Below, in pieces: positions 15,951 through 24,681 of a stretch of 64,000 nucleotides of DNA. Position numbers and translations under genes: made by a program. The DNA lies in contig NZ_QRCT01000016.1 in NCBI RefSeq assembly GCF_003363435.1, forward strand, positions 124,001-188,000, written 5' to 3'. The DNA comes from Anaerosacchariphilus polymeriproducens. Lineage in GTDB: Bacteria; Bacillota; Clostridia; Lachnospirales; Lachnospiraceae. Under the pieces are notes generated by a model, which did no database searches, was not told the origin of the DNA, and was given only the letters and a program-made list of their open reading frames with translations. How positions within the stretch are numbered: the stretch's first letter is position 1; the number at the start of each line of letters is the position of its first letter.

Positions 15951-17711
15951 TTATTGGTAATTTTGGATTATTATTTGAAGTGTTTTTCTTCCGTTAAATT
16001 CATTTATTGAAGGATAATAAGTTAATGATAAAGACAAATCTGTTGGTTTTCCTTCGTATAAAAAATCTACTTTCTCCTTTGAATATTTACAGCACAAATA
16101 TTCATAAAAATCATCTGTATTTCCAAAATATAAAGCTTCCATTTTGATTTGTTTTCCATTTTCTATTAACATTTTTAAGACATTCTTATTCTTCCCCAAA
16201 ACTTTCAAAGAAATAATTCTTAAATCTTTTTCTGCAAAAACAGGTTTTGTATTTCCTTTTCCAAAAGGCTCTAAAATCTCCAACTCTTTTATGAATTCTT
16301 CTGTAATATAATCAATCGGCATAGGAACATCAATCATAATTTTAGATACAAAATCTTCCTCTGTCAAAGCTGCATTTGTATTTAACGTCTCTCTCAACAA
16401 CTCAATATTTTTTTCTTCCATAGAAAGCCCCGCCGCCATCGGATGCCCTCCAAACTTTGTAAATAACTCTTTGCATTTATTCATTTCTTCAAACATATGG
16501 TAGCTTTCTATCGAACGTCCGGAGCCTTTTATTCCCTCTTCTCCTTTGGTAAGAACAAATACGGGCTTATTATATTTTTCTCTGACTCTGCCAGCTATTA
16601 TCCCAGCTAAACTTTCGTGACAATCGGGTAGATAAATTACCAGTACTTTATCTTCTATAAGCGAAGAATTTTCTACCATTTCTATCGCTTTCTCTAACCC
16701 CTGCATCGTCATTTCTTTACGACTGTCATTTAGCGCCTTTAAATCTCCGGCAATACGATTCGCATCTGCCATATTATCTGCCTGTAACAGCGAAAAGGCT
16801 CTTTTTGCTGTATCTAAACGACCGCTTGCATTAATACAGGGTCCCAATACAAAACCGATATGATAAGCAGATAATCTTTCACAATCAAGTTGATTGATTC
16901 CAATTAAAGCCTTTAATCCCAAATTTCTGGTACGTTTCAAGTTTTCAAGTCCATATTTAACAAGAACTCGATTCTCTCCCTGCAGATCCATAACATCTCC
17001 TACGGTAGCTATCGCAACATATTCCAGTAATTCATAAAGGCAGCTTTTCTCAATTTTATATTCTTGATATAAAGTTTCAACCAGTTTATATGCAACTGCT
17101 GCACCGCAAAGATTTTTAAAAGGATAGGAACATTCCAACTGTTTTGGATTCACAATTGCATCTGCTTTAGAACGTAAATATTGCTTTTCCCCAGCCACTT
17201 CGATATAAGGAATATCATGATGATCGGTAACAATCACAGTCATACCCAATTCCTTGGCAAATGCTATTTGATCAATTGCTGCTATCCCGTTATCACAAGT
17301 TATAATTGTATCAATCCCTTTTTCGTAAGCTGACTGAATCAGATTTTCATTTATTCCATAGCCGTCTTTCATTCTATCAGGTATCTCAATATCTGCCAAA
17401 GCTCCGCATTTATGTAATCCTGTCAATAAAATATGTGTAGCATTTACACCATCAATATCATAATCTCCGATTATTCTGATTTTTTTCTTGGACTTTATTT
17501 TTTCTTTTAAAATAGTGACTGCCAATTCCATATCTTTCATTTCTCTCGGATTATGCAAATCTTCTAAAGTACCGTTCAAATAAAAAGCAATTTCTTTTTC
17601 TTCCAGCAAATCTCTATTCCGTAGTATTCTTGCTGTTACCGGAGATATCCCAAAACGTTTACTTATTTGATTAAAATCAGCTCTTTTCGCTGCTATGAAC
17701 CATTTTTCCAT
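15951..17711 (-). CDS. recJ: single-stranded-DNA-specific exonuclease RecJ
   Basis: 5'-3' ssDNA exonuclease of recombination and repair, DHH/DHHA1 family. IIGDYDIDGVNATHIL (metal-binding), CDNGIAAIDQI and IVTDHHDIP (DHH motif) are in the first 170 residues. DHHA1 is seen as GIIAGRVREKYNKPVFVL ... GSGRSI, and FGGHPMAAGLSM gives the HxxA signature. 586 residues, usual length for Firmicutes. The neighbouring order scfA-scfB-secDF-recJ is common in Clostridia. Confidence 0.95.
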   Translation of the reverse strand: MEKWFIAAKRADFNQISKRFGISPVTARILRNRDLLEEKEIAFYLNGTLEDLHNPREMKDMELAVTILKEKIKSKKKIRIIGDYDIDGVNATHILLTGLHKCGALADIEIPDRMKDGYGINENLIQSAYEKGIDTIITCDNGIAAIDQIAFAKELGMTVIVTDHHDIPYIEVAGEKQYLRSKADAIVNPKQLECSYPFKNLCGAAVAYKLVETLYQEYKIEKSCLYELLEYVAIATVGDVMDLQGENRVLVKYGLENLKRTRNLGLKALIGINQLDCERLSAYHIGFVLGPCINASGRLDTAKRAFSLLQADNMADANRIAGDLKALNDSRKEMTMQGLEKAIEMVENSSLIEDKVLVIYLPDCHESLAGIIAGRVREKYNKPVFVLTKGEEGIKGSGRSIESYHMFEEMNKCKELFTKFGGHPMAAGLSMEEKNIELLRETLNTNAALTEEDFVSKIMIDVPMPIDYITEEFIKELEILEPFGKGNTKPVFAEKDLRIISLKVLGKNKNVLKMLIENGKQIKMEALYFGNTDDFYEYLCCKYSKEKVDFLYEGKPTDLSLSLTYYPSINEFNGRKTLQIIIQNYQ

Positions 17712-17731
17712 ATCTATTTCTTCCTTCTAAA

Positions 17732-17760
17732 ATGAGAGTGCTCAAGGCCAGCACTCTCAT
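17732..17760 (-). terminator. hairpin between secDF and recJ
   Basis: Perfect 11-base arms ATGAGAGTGCT and AGCACTCTCAT around a 7-base loop, 20 bases after the secDF stop. Only a short T run (CATTTTAG) follows on the minus strand, so it may be a partial terminator that lowers recJ expression. Confidence 0.65.
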
Positions 17761-17779
17761 CATTCTTCTTGTATTTTTA

Positions 17780-19924
17780 TTAAGTAGTTTTTTTAATAAA
17801 TTTAGTCTTCATCACATACCATAGTGCACCTGTTATAAATATAGAAGAAAATGCTCCTCCGATAATCCCCACCATCAATGGAGATGCAAATTCACGAACA
17901 GAAGATACTCCCATAATAAATAATGCTGCTATGGTAATGAATGTTGTTAAGTTGGTATAGATACTTCTTGAAAGTGTCTGCGTAATACATTGATTAACCA
18001 GCTCAGCTAATGATTCATTTTTCTTAACTGTCTTTATGTTTTCACGGATTCGGTCAAAAATAACAATTGTTGAGTTAATGGAATAACCTACTATCGTCAA
18101 CATACAAGCTACAAAAGTATTTCCAACCGGAACACGGGCAATTGCATAAAATGCAAATACAACAAATACATCAATTAGCAAGGCTAATACAGCACTCGTT
18201 GCAAACCGGATATCCTTAAATCTGAACCATATATAAAGAAGCATACAGAATGTTGCCCCCAACACGGCCCATAAAGCATCGTATCTCATTTCTGAACTAA
18301 CGGTAGAACTTATACTTTCTGCTGTTATCAGATTTTTATCTACTTTAAAATTTTTAACTAATAATTCAGTTAATTGTTCTCTTTCTTTCACATTCAGCTC
18401 ACGTGTCTTAATAATAACCTGATTTCCACCGGCTACCTTCTGAGGCACAACATTGCCGTCTTTCGTTACTTGTTCCACTACCGGTATGACTTTTGCATCA
18501 ATTTCATCAATAGTATAATCTTCTTTAAAGGTTACGTTGGTTGAAGTACCTCCCATGAAATCTAAACTGTAATTAAGTTCTCTTTTATCTTGAGAGCTGT
18601 TAATACCCATTGTAACAAATCCACCTATAATTACCAAGGCTGCCAAGGCAAAGCTAAGTTTTCTTTTACCTAAGAAATTAATAACTTTTCTTTCTTTTTG
18701 TACTCCATAATATTTCGCATCCTGCAATCCTATTGCATACAGAGCATTTAAAATCAATTTCGTAATGACTAATGCTGAAAACATTGATAATACAACACCA
18801 ATTGCTAATGTCTGTGCAAAACCTTTTACACTTCCATACCCTTTTATGTTCAATACAAAAGCTGCGATTAAAGTTGTAATATTTCCATCTAGGATTGCAG
18901 ATAAGGCTTTATGGAATCCAGATTGAATCGCAGAATTTACAGACTTACCAGATGCCAATTCTTCTCTGATTCTTGCAAAGATAATAACATTTGCATCCAC
19001 TGCCATACCAATGGATAAAACGATACCAGCGATACCTGGTAAAGTAAGTGTAATATTAAAAGCATTTAACGTAATAAGAATTAATAATGTATATATAATC
19101 AAAGCAATAGAAGCAGCAAAGCCGGGTACTAAGTATACCGCACACATAAATACCGCTACTAATGCTAAACCAACTATACCGGCTTTTACACTGGTAGAAA
19201 CAGCTTGTTCACCCAATTGAGCTCCTACTACATTCGAACGTAATTCTTTCAATTCTAAAGATAAAGAACCGATACGTATTTGGCTTGCAAGATTATCAGC
19301 CGCTTCGAAACTTTCCATTCCAGTAATCTGACATTGACCGTTTGTTATCGCAGATTCTACTGTCGGAGCACTGATAACTTCTTTGTCATAAACAATTGCA
19401 ATTCTCTTTCCAAGATTGGCTGAAGTTACATCGGCAAACTTTGCTGCTCCATCTTTATTAAGTTTTAAATCAACAACATATTCAGAATTTCCCATATTAT
19501 TATTTGCGGTACCAGCCGTTGCAGAATCTACCTGATTACCTGTCATTATTACTGTACCGTCTTCTAACTGGAACTCTAACGAACCCGGTTTTCCAAGTTC
19601 CTCTAAAATTGCATTCGCATCTGTCTTTCCCGGAATCTCAATATTAATTCTATTATTTCCTTCCTGATAAACGGAAGACTCCGTACTATAGCCCTCAACA
19701 CGTTTTTGCAATTTGTAAATCGTATCGTCCATATCAGATTGAGACGGAGTTACACCTTCCACCTGATATGTAATACTTACACCGCCGGAAAGGTCTAGTC
19801 CTAATTTTATGTTCTTCGCTGCACCTGTTCCGGTAGGTCCCATACCTTTGATTGCTACAAAACCAAAAAATAGAATTACGATTGCTGCAAGAGCAAGAAT
19901 TAAGCGTCCCCTATTCTTCTTCAT
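17780..19924 (-). CDS. secDF: SecDF fused preprotein translocase subunit
   Basis: Proton-driven accessory of the Sec channel that pulls exported proteins outwards. SecD (about 1-405) and SecF (about 415-714) are fused, giving about 12 transmembrane helices. SecD signatures are LGLDLSGGVSITYQV and the P1 domain with YVVDLKLNKDGAAKF; TM4 carries SIGMAVDANVIIFARIREEL. SecF shows YSLDFMGGTSTNVTF and IVGYSINSTIVIFDRIREN. The asparagine in the SecF motif, where SecD has Asp, matches other fused forms as I recall. It is 34 bases downstream of scfB. Confidence 0.96.
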   Translation of the reverse strand: MKKNRGRLILALAAIVILFFGFVAIKGMGPTGTGAAKNIKLGLDLSGGVSITYQVEGVTPSQSDMDDTIYKLQKRVEGYSTESSVYQEGNNRINIEIPGKTDANAILEELGKPGSLEFQLEDGTVIMTGNQVDSATAGTANNNMGNSEYVVDLKLNKDGAAKFADVTSANLGKRIAIVYDKEVISAPTVESAITNGQCQITGMESFEAADNLASQIRIGSLSLELKELRSNVVGAQLGEQAVSTSVKAGIVGLALVAVFMCAVYLVPGFAASIALIIYTLLILITLNAFNITLTLPGIAGIVLSIGMAVDANVIIFARIREELASGKSVNSAIQSGFHKALSAILDGNITTLIAAFVLNIKGYGSVKGFAQTLAIGVVLSMFSALVITKLILNALYAIGLQDAKYYGVQKERKVINFLGKRKLSFALAALVIIGGFVTMGINSSQDKRELNYSLDFMGGTSTNVTFKEDYTIDEIDAKVIPVVEQVTKDGNVVPQKVAGGNQVIIKTRELNVKEREQLTELLVKNFKVDKNLITAESISSTVSSEMRYDALWAVLGATFCMLLYIWFRFKDIRFATSAVLALLIDVFVVFAFYAIARVPVGNTFVACMLTIVGYSINSTIVIFDRIRENIKTVKKNESLAELVNQCITQTLSRSIYTNLTTFITIAALFIMGVSSVREFASPLMVGIIGGAFSSIFITGALWYVMKTKFIKKTT

Positions 19925-19958
19925 ATTACTTTCATCCTTTCTGTCTATACCTTATTCT

Positions 19959-21311
19959 TTATTCTGCCTGGGCAACTTTCAGCATAATGGCGCATTCGAT
20001 TCGTTTCCTCTGCAACTCACATCCTATATCATAGGCATCTGTAATTGTACCATGAAAATGAAACGAATTCGCTGCACAGCCGCCACTGCAGTAAAACTTA
20101 GCAAAACAATCCTTGCATTTATCCTTTGCGTATACGTTACAAAGCTTAAATTCATCTCTAATATCCGTCTTTGTCACACCTTCATATACATTCCCCATCA
20201 GAAACTGTTCTTCCCCAACAAATTGATGACAAGGATACAAATCACCCCAAGGTGTAACTGCCAGATACTCTGTTCCGGAACCACATCCTGATAATCTTTT
20301 TGCAACACATGGTCCACCTTCTAAATCTATCATAAAATGAAAGAAATTGAAAGACTTTCCTTCTTTATTTCTCTTTAACATTTCAGCTGCCAATGAATCA
20401 TATTCTTCTAAAAGCCTGTTTACATCCTCTTCTTGTATCGCATATGCTTCCTGTTCTGGTGCGACCACCGGTTCAACTGAAATCTGTTTAAAACCTAAAT
20501 CTGCTAAATGCAGTACATCTTTTGAAAAATCAAGATTATGATGTGTAAATGTCCCTCGAACATAATATTCTGTCTGGTTGCGGCTGTCTGCCAGCTTTTG
20601 GAACTTAGGTACTATAAGAGCATAACTGCCTGTCCCATTACGGAACGGACGCATTTTATCATTCACTTCTTTTCTTCCGTCAATACTAAGTACCACATTT
20701 GCCATTTCCTTATTTGCAAATTCCATAATATCATCGTTTAATAAAATTCCATTCGTCGTTAGGGTAAATCGAAAATTCTTATTATAAATTTTTTCCTGCT
20801 CTCTTCCATATTTTACGAGATCCTTTACAACTTGAAAATTCATTAATGGTTCTCCGCCAAAAAAATCTACTTCAAGATTTCTTCTATTACCGGAATTTTG
20901 GATTAAAAAATCTAATGCTTTTTTCCCAATTTCAAAACTCATTAATTCTCTTCTTCCATGATATTCTCCTTCTTCTGCAAAACAATATCTGCAGGCCAGA
21001 TTACAATCATGTGCAATATGAAGACATAATGCTTTTACTACGGTCTCCCTCTTCTTAAAATCCATTATGTAGTCTTGATAAATATCTTCTGTATAAAGCA
21101 GACCTTCTTTTTCCAACTCTTTAATCTCTTCAAAGGCCTCTTTCAATGCATCTTCCTGATACTTATTTTTCAATTGATCTGCAATTTCATCAAATGAACT
21201 TTCTTTCGCTAGCGGTATCATATCATAAACAATATCATCTACTACATGTACAGCTCCACTATTTACATCTAAAACAATGTTGTAACCATTACTTTTATAT
21301 TGATGTACCAC
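19959..21311 (-). CDS. scfB: radical SAM/SPASM maturase of the SCIFF ranthipeptide
   Basis: Installs thioether crosslinks in the SCIFF peptide; related to CteB of Clostridium thermocellum. An N-terminal peptide-recognition region (VHQYKSNGYNIVLDVNSGAVHVVD) is followed by the radical SAM core with CNLACRYCF binding the SAM-cleaving [4Fe-4S] cluster, then a SPASM region rich in cysteines (SGCGSGTEY, YPCHQF, CKDCFAKFYCSGGCA) for two auxiliary clusters. The frame extends to 21341, but AAAGGAG lies within it 8 bases before GTG 21311, and family members begin at this point, so GTG is chosen (450 residues). The precursor scfA is 274 bases upstream. Confidence 0.95.
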   Translation of the reverse strand: MVHQYKSNGYNIVLDVNSGAVHVVDDIVYDMIPLAKESSFDEIADQLKNKYQEDALKEAFEEIKELEKEGLLYTEDIYQDYIMDFKKRETVVKALCLHIAHDCNLACRYCFAEEGEYHGRRELMSFEIGKKALDFLIQNSGNRRNLEVDFFGGEPLMNFQVVKDLVKYGREQEKIYNKNFRFTLTTNGILLNDDIMEFANKEMANVVLSIDGRKEVNDKMRPFRNGTGSYALIVPKFQKLADSRNQTEYYVRGTFTHHNLDFSKDVLHLADLGFKQISVEPVVAPEQEAYAIQEEDVNRLLEEYDSLAAEMLKRNKEGKSFNFFHFMIDLEGGPCVAKRLSGCGSGTEYLAVTPWGDLYPCHQFVGEEQFLMGNVYEGVTKTDIRDEFKLCNVYAKDKCKDCFAKFYCSGGCAANSFHFHGTITDAYDIGCELQRKRIECAIMLKVAQAE

Positions 21312-21348
21312 GACAATTTCTCCTTTCAAAATTCTATACAAATAAGTT

Positions 21349-21526
21349 ACAGCTCAGCTATGTCATTCATAATGTGCCAGAATATATAAATTTACCATTT
21401 TTTACTAATGGGCTGGCACATTATTCATGTAGGGCGTCCGCCCTATAGAAATGATTATACAAACTGTCCTTAGAGTGCAAGCACTCACGGTCAGTTTGTA
21501 CAATCATTTCTGCATGGCTGAACTGT
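21349..21526. repeat. compound palindromic element between scfA and scfB
   Basis: A 178-base non-coding block bounded by imperfect inverted ends ACAGCTCAGCTATG (21349) and CATGGCTGAACTGT (21513-21526). Inside are three hairpins: ATAATGTGCCAG (21369-21380) against CTGGCACATTAT (21413-21424); AGGGCGTCCGCCCT (21431-21444); and AGAAATGATTATACAAACTG (21447-21466) against CAGTTTGTACAATCATTTCT (21492-21511) with a further GAGTGC/GCACTC hairpin in its loop. It may be a mobile palindromic unit or a structured leader tuning scfB. Confidence 0.7.
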
Positions 21527-21537
21527 TGCACAAATAA

Positions 21538-21562
21538 TAAGCAGCGACTCTGTCGCTGCTTA
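21538..21562 (-). terminator. hairpin just after scfA
   Basis: TAAGCAGCGAC and GTCGCTGCTTA form an 11-base perfect stem with a 3-base loop, 23 bases after the scfA stop. On the minus strand it is followed by TTATTTG. It is placed to give more precursor than maturase mRNA. Confidence 0.75.
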
Positions 21563-21584
21563 TAAAACGCTTAATGAATCCTTC

Positions 21585-21725
21585 TTATTTGTTCTCACAG
21601 CTTTGATTTCCTACTGTACAGGAAGTTTTACAAGCTGATTGACAAGAAGTCTGACATTCACCGCATCCGCCTTTTTTTATTGTATTCTGTAATCTTTTTG
21701 TATTTAATGTTTTTATATGCTTCAT
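21585..21725 (-). CDS. scfA: SCIFF ranthipeptide precursor (six cysteines in forty-five residues)
   Basis: A 46-residue peptide starting MKHIKTLNTKRLQNTIKKGG. The C-terminal half has exactly six cysteines at 21, 24, 28, 32, 36 and 43, the SCIFF hallmark, with Thr/Ser between them as likely crosslink acceptors. An AGGAGG-type site precedes the ATG. SCIFF peptides occur across Clostridia, are modified by the adjacent radical SAM enzyme into sulfur-to-alpha-carbon-type thioether peptides (ranthipeptides), and have been linked to cell-density signalling; their exact job is unsettled. No dedicated transporter is adjacent. Confidence 0.95.
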   Translation of the reverse strand: MKHIKTLNTKRLQNTIKKGGCGECQTSCQSACKTSCTVGNQSCENK

Positions 21726-21809
21726 GTCTTCCAAATCCTCCTAAGTTCTCTAATTAATGGACATTATAACATATCTTATTATGAAAAGAAAGTCCTTTTT
21801 TACTTCTGA

Positions 21810-22184
21810 TCAGCTGACCATACCGCCAAGCATACCGGAACCTACACACATCACAAATGTAGTTACAATTTCTTTTAAATCTCCATCTAATCCACGGTTT
21901 ATACAGTAGGAAGCTGCTACTAATATACCAAAATAAGCGCCGCCCAACATCAGGCCCCATAAGAATTTTTGACTCTTTGAACTCTTACCCATAGCAAACC
22001 CGGCAACAAATCCGGCAAAAATGTAAATAGCCATAATTCCTACTGTAACCTGTCCTTCTCTTAATTCCATTTTAAATAATAATGCAGTTAAGACAATCAA
22101 CAAAATCCCTGTTACTATGTATGCAAGAAATAATGCTTTAAATACCATGGATAATCTTGATTTGTTTTTTTCTACTTTCTCCAT
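21810..22184 (-). CDS. TIGR04086-type four-helix membrane protein
   Basis: A 124-residue integral membrane protein with four predicted helices (about 13-38, 46-67, 75-97, 103-124), glycine-rich (FAGFVAGFAMGKSS, LMLGGAYFGILVA). It matches, from memory, the TIGR04086 family, whose members lie beside SCIFF and Sec genes in Clostridia. The frame extends to 22226, but AAGGAGG lies 5 bases before ATG 22184, which is chosen. Function unknown; its position suggests envelope or secretion work. Confidence 0.75.
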   Translation of the reverse strand: MEKVEKNKSRLSMVFKALFLAYIVTGILLIVLTALLFKMELREGQVTVGIMAIYIFAGFVAGFAMGKSSKSQKFLWGLMLGGAYFGILVAASYCINRGLDGDLKEIVTTFVMCVGSGMLGGMVS

Positions 22185-22283
22185 GTCTACCTCCTTAATA
22201 TACATTCCTACTTGCACTATATTCAACTAATAATTGCAAAATGCATAAAAATAAAGTAATTTTTCTTGGAGAAAGAGTTTTCT

Positions 22284-22323
22284 AAAAGAGGATATCTCTA
22301 TTGCTCTAGGGTTATCCTCTTTT
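22284..22323 (-). terminator. terminator after the Amidase_3 gene
   Basis: AAAAGAGGATA (22284-22294) and TATCCTCTTTT (22313-22323) form the stem, with TTTTAG following on the minus strand and the amidase stop 11 bases before. It separates the amidase from the TIGR04086 gene. Confidence 0.75.
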
Positions 22324-22333
22324 ATTCTATCCT

Positions 22334-23086
22334 TCAACGATTAACGACTAATGTATCATATCCAAAATCTTTTAATCTGCTTTGTAATTCTACTGCTGAA
22401 TCCAAAGTATTTCCGTCCAATACCCATACTTTATAAAAAGGTTCCTGGTATACAACTTCTGCATTAAAGCCTTGATTCATAACCTGTTCTACCAAAAATT
22501 GAGCATTCCCGAGATTCTGGAACAGACCAATCTGTACTCCATAGATTGGCGTAGAGCCCATTTGAATCGTATCACTAATTGCTTTTGCTATCCCATCTGC
22601 AATTTCATCAAATTTCTCATCAAACAATTTATTATCTATATCTGAATCAATGTATCCAACTTCTGATAAAATAGACGGCATCTTACTTCTTCGAAGAACG
22701 ATTAGATCCGGTCTCTCATTAATACCTAGATTCTTAAATCCTACTTTTTCTAATTCTTGATTAACTTTTTTCGCCATTTCTGCTTTAATTCCTGATTCAT
22801 CATATACTAAGGTTTCAACACCGGAATAAACATTATCTTCAGGATACGAATTTCTGTGTATCGCTATAAAATAATCTGCATTACTGTTATTTGCAATCTG
22901 CGCTCTTTCAAATGGAGAAAGATAAATATCTGAAATTCTTGTATATAAAACCTCATACCCCATATTACTCAAGACTTCTCCAACCTTAAGCGCTAAATTC
23001 AGATTATCTTCTTTCTCTTGACGATCGTTATAAGTTGCTCCAGTATCAAATCCCCCATGCCCTGCGTCTAATACTAATTTGGCCAT
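22334..23086 (-). CDS. N-acetylmuramoyl-L-alanine amidase (Amidase_3) with SPOR-like tail
   Basis: Zinc amidase of the LytC/CwlD type. The catalytic domain (1-175) has LDAGHGGFDTGA (first zinc His), KEDNLNLAL (Glu), FIAIHRNS (second His) and LSEVGYIDSD (catalytic Glu). Residues about 182-250 (YGVQIGLFQNLGNAQFLVEQV ...) look like a SPOR domain that binds denuded glycan. The protein begins directly at the catalytic strand with no signal peptide, so it is either released by lysis, exported unconventionally, or acts in the mother cell or spore. 250 residues. Confidence 0.88.
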   Translation of the reverse strand: MAKLVLDAGHGGFDTGATYNDRQEKEDNLNLALKVGEVLSNMGYEVLYTRISDIYLSPFERAQIANNSNADYFIAIHRNSYPEDNVYSGVETLVYDESGIKAEMAKKVNQELEKVGFKNLGINERPDLIVLRRSKMPSILSEVGYIDSDIDNKLFDEKFDEIADGIAKAISDTIQMGSTPIYGVQIGLFQNLGNAQFLVEQVMNQGFNAEVVYQEPFYKVWVLDGNTLDSAVELQSRLKDFGYDTLVVNR

Positions 23087-23156
23087 AAAAAACTCAAATG
23101 CTCCTTTTACATCTTTACAATAAAATATGCAAAAATGGTAAAATGGTACTTGAGAA

Positions 23157-24656
23157 TCATTTTAGAAACTTCATGAATCTATCAAAATCTCCTCTGCCTT
23201 TATGGGTACATTTAAATACTCCGGAATGTTCTAATCCGATAATAAAAGTCCTTCCAATCTCACTTTTTAATATATCTTGTATATCCTCTGATTTAATATC
23301 CGGATACTTATTCAAAATATTCTGAGCCCACTCTGCATGTTTTTTTAATAATTCATGAGAACTAAAATCTTTATCCTCGCGTATATATTCCTCCAACAGT
23401 TTCATTTCATCTCTTAGTCTGGAAGGTAAGATAGCTACTCCCATAACTTCTATCAAACCAATGTTTTCTTTCTTGATATGATGGATTTCTTCATGTGGAT
23501 GATACAGCCCCATAGGATGCTCTTTTGTAGTAATATTATTTCTAAGAGCTAGATCCAACTCAAACATATCTTTCTTTTTTCTAGCAATTGGAGTTATTGT
23601 ATTATGTCTTTCACCATTTGTACTTGCATAAATACCAGCACTTTCATCTGTATATTCTTTCCACTTTTCCAATATATAATTTCCTAATTCAATTAGTTCT
23701 TCTTCACTTTTTGAACGAAGTCGTATGACAGAAAGAGGCCAATTTAAAATTCCTACTTCAACATTTGAAAATTTCTCGATCGTATATCTTTTTTCAATAG
23801 AAGCCTTAGCCATAGGGAATTCATGATTCCCTCCTTGAAAATGATCATGACTTAAAATAGAGCCACCTACTATTGGCAGATCACTATTGGAGCCAATGAA
23901 ATAATGTGGAAAGTATTTAATAAAATCAAATAGCTTAACAAATGTATCTCTATTTATTTTCATAGGAACATGTTCCCCATTAAATACGATACAATGTTCA
24001 TTATAATAAACATAAGGAGAATATTGAAATCCCCATTTGTCGTTCTTTATAGTTATCGGTATAATACGATGATTCTGTCTGGCAGGATGATTCAAACGAC
24101 CTTCATATCCTTCGTTTTCCATACATAACTGACATTTTGGATATGTACTTTTGTTCATTTGCAGAGCTTTTGCAATAGCTTTTGGATCTTTTTCCGGCTT
24201 AGAAAGGTTAATGGTAATCTCAATTTGTCCATATTGACTCGGTACCTTCCATTTAATATCCTTTTCAATTCGGTCTCTTCGAATGTAATTGGTATCCTGG
24301 CTGAACTTATAATAAAAATCGGTTGCTTCTTTCGGAGATATCTTATATTTATCCCAAAAAGTTTTTATTATTTCACTTGGTCTTCCTGTCAAACATCCCA
24401 TCAGTTTGGTATCAAATAAATCCCGGCTCACGATTCCCATATCTTGTATCAGTTTTCTTTCGTAAGCAATTTGAATACACTCATCTAAAACAGAAGGCAG
24501 ATCTATATTATGATACTCTTCTTCGGGTTCTTGATACTCTTGTTCTTGAAACAATTCTAACAAACGGTTTTGAGTATAAATCTTATCTTCTATAGAAATC
24601 AATTGGTTTTCCAATCCATATTGTACTAATTTTTTTATTGCTATATAGAGTCTCAT
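23157..24656 (-). CDS. galT: UDP-glucose-hexose-1-phosphate uridylyltransferase, class II
   Basis: Leloir pathway: swaps UMP between UDP-glucose and galactose 1-phosphate. About 499 residues, the long form of Firmicutes. The histidine motif is seen as SHDHFQGGNHEF, with CQLCMENEGYEGR and HNTITPIARKK as other family segments. The frame extends three codons to 24665, but the AGGAAGG site overlaps that ATG and fits ATG 24656 at 9-base spacing. Sixteen bases separate it from the longer galK frame stop, so galK-galT is an operon. galE is not in the window. Confidence 0.94.
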   Translation of the reverse strand: MRLYIAIKKLVQYGLENQLISIEDKIYTQNRLLELFQEQEYQEPEEEYHNIDLPSVLDECIQIAYERKLIQDMGIVSRDLFDTKLMGCLTGRPSEIIKTFWDKYKISPKEATDFYYKFSQDTNYIRRDRIEKDIKWKVPSQYGQIEITINLSKPEKDPKAIAKALQMNKSTYPKCQLCMENEGYEGRLNHPARQNHRIIPITIKNDKWGFQYSPYVYYNEHCIVFNGEHVPMKINRDTFVKLFDFIKYFPHYFIGSNSDLPIVGGSILSHDHFQGGNHEFPMAKASIEKRYTIEKFSNVEVGILNWPLSVIRLRSKSEEELIELGNYILEKWKEYTDESAGIYASTNGERHNTITPIARKKKDMFELDLALRNNITTKEHPMGLYHPHEEIHHIKKENIGLIEVMGVAILPSRLRDEMKLLEEYIREDKDFSSHELLKKHAEWAQNILNKYPDIKSEDIQDILKSEIGRTFIIGLEHSGVFKCTHKGRGDFDRFMKFLK

Positions 24657-24681
24657 AACTATCATCCTTCCTCTTAATAAT

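Noticed and set aside
19809-20291. 160-codon plus-strand frame over the secDF/scfB junction
   Set aside because: It is antisense to two well-supported genes and has no domain or ribosome site; taken as a shadow.
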